A DNA stretch of 64,000 bases from CAILZL01 sp050181835 (lineage in GTDB: Bacteria > Pseudomonadota > Gammaproteobacteria > Steroidobacterales > Steroidobacteraceae), in the NCBI GenBank assembly GCA_050181835.1, contig JBFXCU010000011.1, forward strand, positions 1-64,000, read 5' to 3'. Below are positions 60,870 through 64,000 of this stretch, in pieces. The notes under the pieces were generated by a model, which saw only the letters and a program-made list of their open reading frames with translations, did no database searches and was not told the DNA's origin. Both the position numbers and the translations under genes were made by a program. Within the stretch, counting starts at the first letter, position 1. Every line of letters starts with the position of its first letter.

Positions 60870-63463
60870 TTGCTCACAATCTCACGCAGACCACCGGCAA
60901 TCAGGCTGGTGACATCCAGTAATACCCGCGGTAATGCCAGCCCACCGGGTGCAGCGAGATAACGCGGTTCCCATATCGGTGAAAACTTTTCCTTGTAGCG
61001 TCGCAGGCCTTCAAAATTATAGAAATGCCCACCAACATCAAACATGAAGCTACCCATTCGATTCCACGCCGAAGCCAGGTAGTGCTGCTCCAGTCCGGAC
61101 AAGGGTGCCATACCCAAGTTGAACCACTGATACCCCTGCGACTTACCCCATAACATCACTTCCACAAACAGATAATCCATCACACCACCACGTGGTGCAT
61201 GCTGCGAATGGCGCATTAAATCCACTGATAGCTCTGCATGATTCGCAGTTGGCCATAGATTGGCAAATGCCACGATGTGTCCCTTTGAACGAACCACCGC
61301 GATAGGAAACTGAGCAAGATACGCTGCCGAAAAATAACCCACAGAAAAACGCTTCTCATTGACTGATTTGGCGCTAAGCCAGTCCTGGGAAATCACAGCC
61401 AACTCCTGCAATACACTCATATCAATGGGTGGCAGTAGAATTTCGCAGGTAGTGCCCTCGCGCTCTGCACGACGTCGTGCGGTACGGAACTCGCCACGGT
61501 GACTGCCTTCAAGACTGAAATCTGGCAACCAGACACGCGCTTCCTCGCCGAGCTTGAGAAGGGCCAGCCCCATATCGACATACAGTGGCAAGAAATCAGG
61601 TGTCACCTGATAAAAGACGGTTAATCCGCCATGCTCATCTGACAATTCACGGAATGACCATGCTAATTCATAGGCGCGTTCATTGGCTTGCTGGGCATTC
61701 TCCCCCACGGCAACGATTGGATTACCCATCGATACCCAACTACGACCTGATACTTGGTACATCAGGAACGCATCCTGCTGTGGATGAATCAACAAATGTT
61801 TATCATGCAGCAATGCAAGGTTAGCGACCGCGTGCGGTGACTGCACCACAATGCGTTGTGCCTGCTGATACGCATCAGCATCTTCCGGTGGCCGTATGCG
61901 CACCCCGGGTAGCAACCAGTTATGCGCAACCAATGCGGCAACCAAGACACTCACCAGTAGTCCAGCACGCAGCATGCGCGGCGCATCGCCGAACCAAGCA
62001 AAGGTCCACCACAGTTCATTGGAATAATCGACACGGCGATGTGCTAACAGGCCAATCCATATCACCACACCGACAATCATTGCAATGCCCAGCATCCATT
62101 GCACACTGGTGCGGCCTTCCATCAAGGCTGCCTTACGGTAGAAGGCGCCCTGTGCAACATAAAGTAAACCTGCGACCAACATCATGATGATCGCCTCTTC
62201 GTAATCCCAACCCTTTAACAGGGAAAAGATACTGCCGGCTACTAACAGCGCCAAGGCCAACTGCCAAGCCAGATACACGCGACGCAGCAACGCATGCGAC
62301 AGAATTACCAACCCTAATCCAGCGATACTGCCGAGCAAATGCGATAGCTCCAGAATCGACAATGGCAGTATCTCGCGTAACGCCAGTACCCGAGCACTGA
62401 TGGCTGGAGTCGCGCCAGAAATCAGTAACAGGCTGCCCGCCACCAATACTGCGACACCAAGTACTTGTGGAGCGACCGCCGACAACCAGTCGCGCGCCAC
62501 TCCTGCTACCTTGCGTACACGATGGCGTTGCAACCAGAATTCGTGCAGCGCGAGCATCATTGTCGCGATGAGCAATGGTCCCAAGTAGTAGATAACACGA
62601 TAAGCCAACAATGAAGCCAGCAACTGATCCACCGGCACCTGTGGCAAGGCAAGCACAATCACGGATTCCAGCACCCCCAACCCACCGGGAACATTTGCAA
62701 CCAATATCGCCACCACGCTCAATACGTAAATAGCGAGAAATGCTTGGTAAGAAACCATCGCCGAATCCGGCAACAACACAAACAAGCAAGCTGCTGCCAA
62801 ACACAGGTCAAAGGCAGCGACAGCTATCTGGGCCACCGTCAGGCCAATACTTGGCAATACAAGCGTCCATTGCCACAGCACTAGCGGCTGGCGTTGCCGA
62901 GTGACCCACACGCAATAGGCCAGCAGGCCTGCAATCAATAGCCATGCCAGCAGTTGCACTATCACGATGGATAAATGCAGTAGTACGCTAGCTTCAGCGC
63001 TCTGCGTCAGTAACGAATAGGCAACAAGCGCAATAGATCCAAGTGCCGTTGTCAGTGCACAGAAACCACTGACCAGTGCCACATGAGTGGCTGGCACACC
63101 AACAGAACCATATAGTCGCAAGCGAATCGCCGCACCACTCAATGTCGCCAAGCCGATATTGTGGCCAATGGCAAAGGCAACAAACCCGGTCAACATGCTA
63201 CGCAGGGAACTGACCGGTTGTTGCACATAGCGCAACGCCAGCAAGTCATAGCCAGTGAGCACCAAGTAACTGGCGAACGCGAACAACACCGAAGTCCATA
63301 TAGTGAATGTGGATAGCGCGCGTAGCTGCAGGAAAATATCGCGAAAATGGTAACCAGCCAGTGCCCGATGTAACAGTGTTAGTACCGTAATCAACACCAG
63401 CACTGATAACAGGGGCAGCAGATACTTCAGGCGGGAGCGCCAGGTCGTAGTTGATTCAGTCAC
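60866..63463 (-). CDS. mprF: Phosphatidylglycerol lysyltransferase/flippase MprF (LpiA)
   Basis: Makes lysyl-phosphatidylglycerol from lysyl-tRNA and moves it across the inner membrane, lowering envelope negative charge and giving acid or cationic-peptide tolerance. The 865-residue product has an N-terminal flippase part of about 14 helices (from YLLPLLSVLVLITVLTLLHR to about 520) and a C-terminal soluble DUF2156 synthase (HDKHLLIHPQQDAFLMYQVS, WVSMGNPIVAVGENAQQANE, RTARRRAEREGTTCEILLPP, GGVMDYLFVEVMLWGKSQGY). Amino acid specificity is inferred from the acvB partner. Starts 55 bases after the DUF1003 gene. Confidence 0.93.
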   Translation of the reverse strand: MTESTTTWRSRLKYLLPLLSVLVLITVLTLLHRALAGYHFRDIFLQLRALSTFTIWTSVLFAFASYLVLTGYDLLALRYVQQPVSSLRSMLTGFVAFAIGHNIGLATLSGAAIRLRLYGSVGVPATHVALVSGFCALTTALGSIALVAYSLLTQSAEASVLLHLSIVIVQLLAWLLIAGLLAYCVWVTRQRQPLVLWQWTLVLPSIGLTVAQIAVAAFDLCLAAACLFVLLPDSAMVSYQAFLAIYVLSVVAILVANVPGGLGVLESVIVLALPQVPVDQLLASLLAYRVIYYLGPLLIATMMLALHEFWLQRHRVRKVAGVARDWLSAVAPQVLGVAVLVAGSLLLISGATPAISARVLALREILPLSILELSHLLGSIAGLGLVILSHALLRRVYLAWQLALALLVAGSIFSLLKGWDYEEAIIMMLVAGLLYVAQGAFYRKAALMEGRTSVQWMLGIAMIVGVVIWIGLLAHRRVDYSNELWWTFAWFGDAPRMLRAGLLVSVLVAALVAHNWLLPGVRIRPPEDADAYQQAQRIVVQSPHAVANLALLHDKHLLIHPQQDAFLMYQVSGRSWVSMGNPIVAVGENAQQANERAYELAWSFRELSDEHGGLTVFYQVTPDFLPLYVDMGLALLKLGEEARVWLPDFSLEGSHRGEFRTARRRAEREGTTCEILLPPIDMSVLQELAVISQDWLSAKSVNEKRFSVGYFSAAYLAQFPIAVVRSKGHIVAFANLWPTANHAELSVDLMRHSQHAPRGGVMDYLFVEVMLWGKSQGYQWFNLGMAPLSGLEQHYLASAWNRMGSFMFDVGGHFYNFEGLRRYKEKFSPIWEPRYLAAPGGLALPRVLLDVTSLIAGGLREIVSK

Positions 63464-63518
63464 GATGATTTTGGTTGCTATCAGCAGGCATTATTCGCCG
63501 ACTATTGTGGCGTATAAT

Positions 63519-64000
63519 CTAACCTGACGCCTGCGCTATTTTTTCAAGCAAGTCCAGCTGCTTTCGCTGCATATCCAGCAGCATAGTTCGCCATTCCTGA
63601 TCGCGCAGCGTATCCAGCTTTTCGTGCAACGCAAGAATTTCAACCTCAGCCTTGAGATTAACTTCGTAGTCCAACCTAGCATTGATCCGATCTTTCTCAG
63701 ACTGGCGATTCTGACTCATCAGAATAACTGGCGCTTGCGCTGCAGCAATACATGACAGAACAAGATTGAGCAAAATAAACGGATAGGGATCAAACGATCG
63801 AGAGGTCTCGCTGTTGTAAAGCATCCAGGCGATTAACACTGCAGCAAACAACCCCATGAACGCCCAGCTACCGCCAAATGCAGCAATTCGGTCAGCGGCG
63901 CGCTGCCCCAGTGTGGCATGAGCGCGATCCACCATATTCGCATCTCTGGCAATCGGCTGCCGACTCAGAAATTTTCTAATGACATGCTGCTCGCGCTCAC
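63519..64000 (-). CDS. DUF1003 membrane protein, 5' end beyond the right edge
   Basis: The frame is open from its stop to the window edge (at least 160 codons) and reads EREQHVIRKFLSRQPIARDA before an internal ATG at 63935, so the gene begins outside. The DUF1003 domain is clear: GQRAADRIAAFGGSWAFMGL, two membrane helices (FMGLFAAVLIAWMLY, FILLNLVLSCIAAAQAPVIL), MSQNRQSEKDRINARLDYEV and a C-terminal coiled coil (LALHEKLDTLRDQEWRTMLL). Function is unknown. A start at 63935 would cut conserved sequence and is not preferred. Confidence 0.85.
   Translation of the reverse strand, partial: EREQHVIRKFLSRQPIARDANMVDRAHATLGQRAADRIAAFGGSWAFMGLFAAVLIAWMLYNSETSRSFDPYPFILLNLVLSCIAAAQAPVILMSQNRQSEKDRINARLDYEVNLKAEVEILALHEKLDTLRDQEWRTMLLDMQRKQLDLLEKIAQASG

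Noticed and set aside
62133..62804. Minus-strand frame of about 220 codons inside mprF
   Set aside because: Out-of-frame reading of the MprF membrane region, without independent support.
1..64000. tRNA, rRNA or CRISPR array
   Set aside because: No cloverleaf, rRNA signature or regularly spaced repeat was seen in any intergenic region.

Overview
The window is a stretch of a gammaproteobacterial chromosome. The evidence is a fused RlmKL methyltransferase, an EpmB-type lysine aminomutase divergent from an EF-P carrying the modifiable lysine, SlyX, a miaB-phoH-ybeY-corC block, a yhdE(maf)-rng pair, and an MSHA-type pilus locus. Gene density is high, genes run in long co-directional operons, and many neighbours share ATGA or GTGA stop/start overlaps. 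No tRNA, rRNA, CRISPR or intact mobile element was seen. I cannot name the genus. LAYOUT. 1-1545: minus-strand maf and rng; rng has an in-frame amber codon and runs off the left edge. 1755-3500: a small Ser/Thr kinase, a cupin, a truncated dehydrogenase start and an IS5-family transposase remnant. 3515-5498: corA-mscS ion transport operon. 5945-7790: an APC permease followed by decayed cyclase-family and possibly SDR fragments. 7918-15914 (minus): lgt, thyA, a SET-domain methyltransferase, folA, pgi, then rmlA-rmlC-rmlD-rmlB for dTDP-L-rhamnose, a nine-gene co-directional run. 16013-19042: rlmI, efp, and divergent epmB. 19148-21205: a FimX-like protein with degenerate GGDEF and EAL domains. 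21231-31150: a polyamine region with divergent puuB and puuD-puuA-potF-potG-potH-potI, followed on the same strand by a lone receiver protein and a cytosolic histidine kinase. 31203-38226: queD, a Cys-rich orphan, rlmKL, aguB (carbamoylputrescine to putrescine), uppP, lnt. 38379-39160: glutathione peroxidase and a small GNAT. 39294-49398: a compact MSHA-type pilus locus (I, a PilN-like gene, J, K, L, E, G, A, C, D, O, P). 49431-53581: slyX, corC, ybeY, phoH, miaB. 53875-58369: a three-gene set of outer-membrane barrel, short PstS-like periplasmic protein and hybrid histidine kinase. 58464-64000: a DUF3014 protein, the acvB-mprF(lpiA) lysyl-phosphatidylglycerol operon, and a DUF1003 protein cut by the right edge. 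HOW THE PARTS CONNECT. Two themes recur. Polyamine handling: AguB would make putrescine, PotFGHI would import it and PuuABD would degrade it, with an unassigned two-component pair in the same gene run. Surface behaviour under c-di-GMP: the MSHA ATPase MshE carries an MshEN-type N-terminus known to bind c-di-GMP, and a FimX-like c-di-GMP receptor lies about 20 kb away. The strongest candidates for something undescribed are the barrel/PstS-like/hybrid-kinase operon, the SET-domain protein with histone-H1-like tails inside a folate-thymidylate operon (and a similar tail on YbeY), and the receiver-kinase pair behind the putrescine transporter. Decay marks (rng stop, IS5 remnant, dehydrogenase, cyclase and SDR fragments) are concentrated in the first 8 kb.
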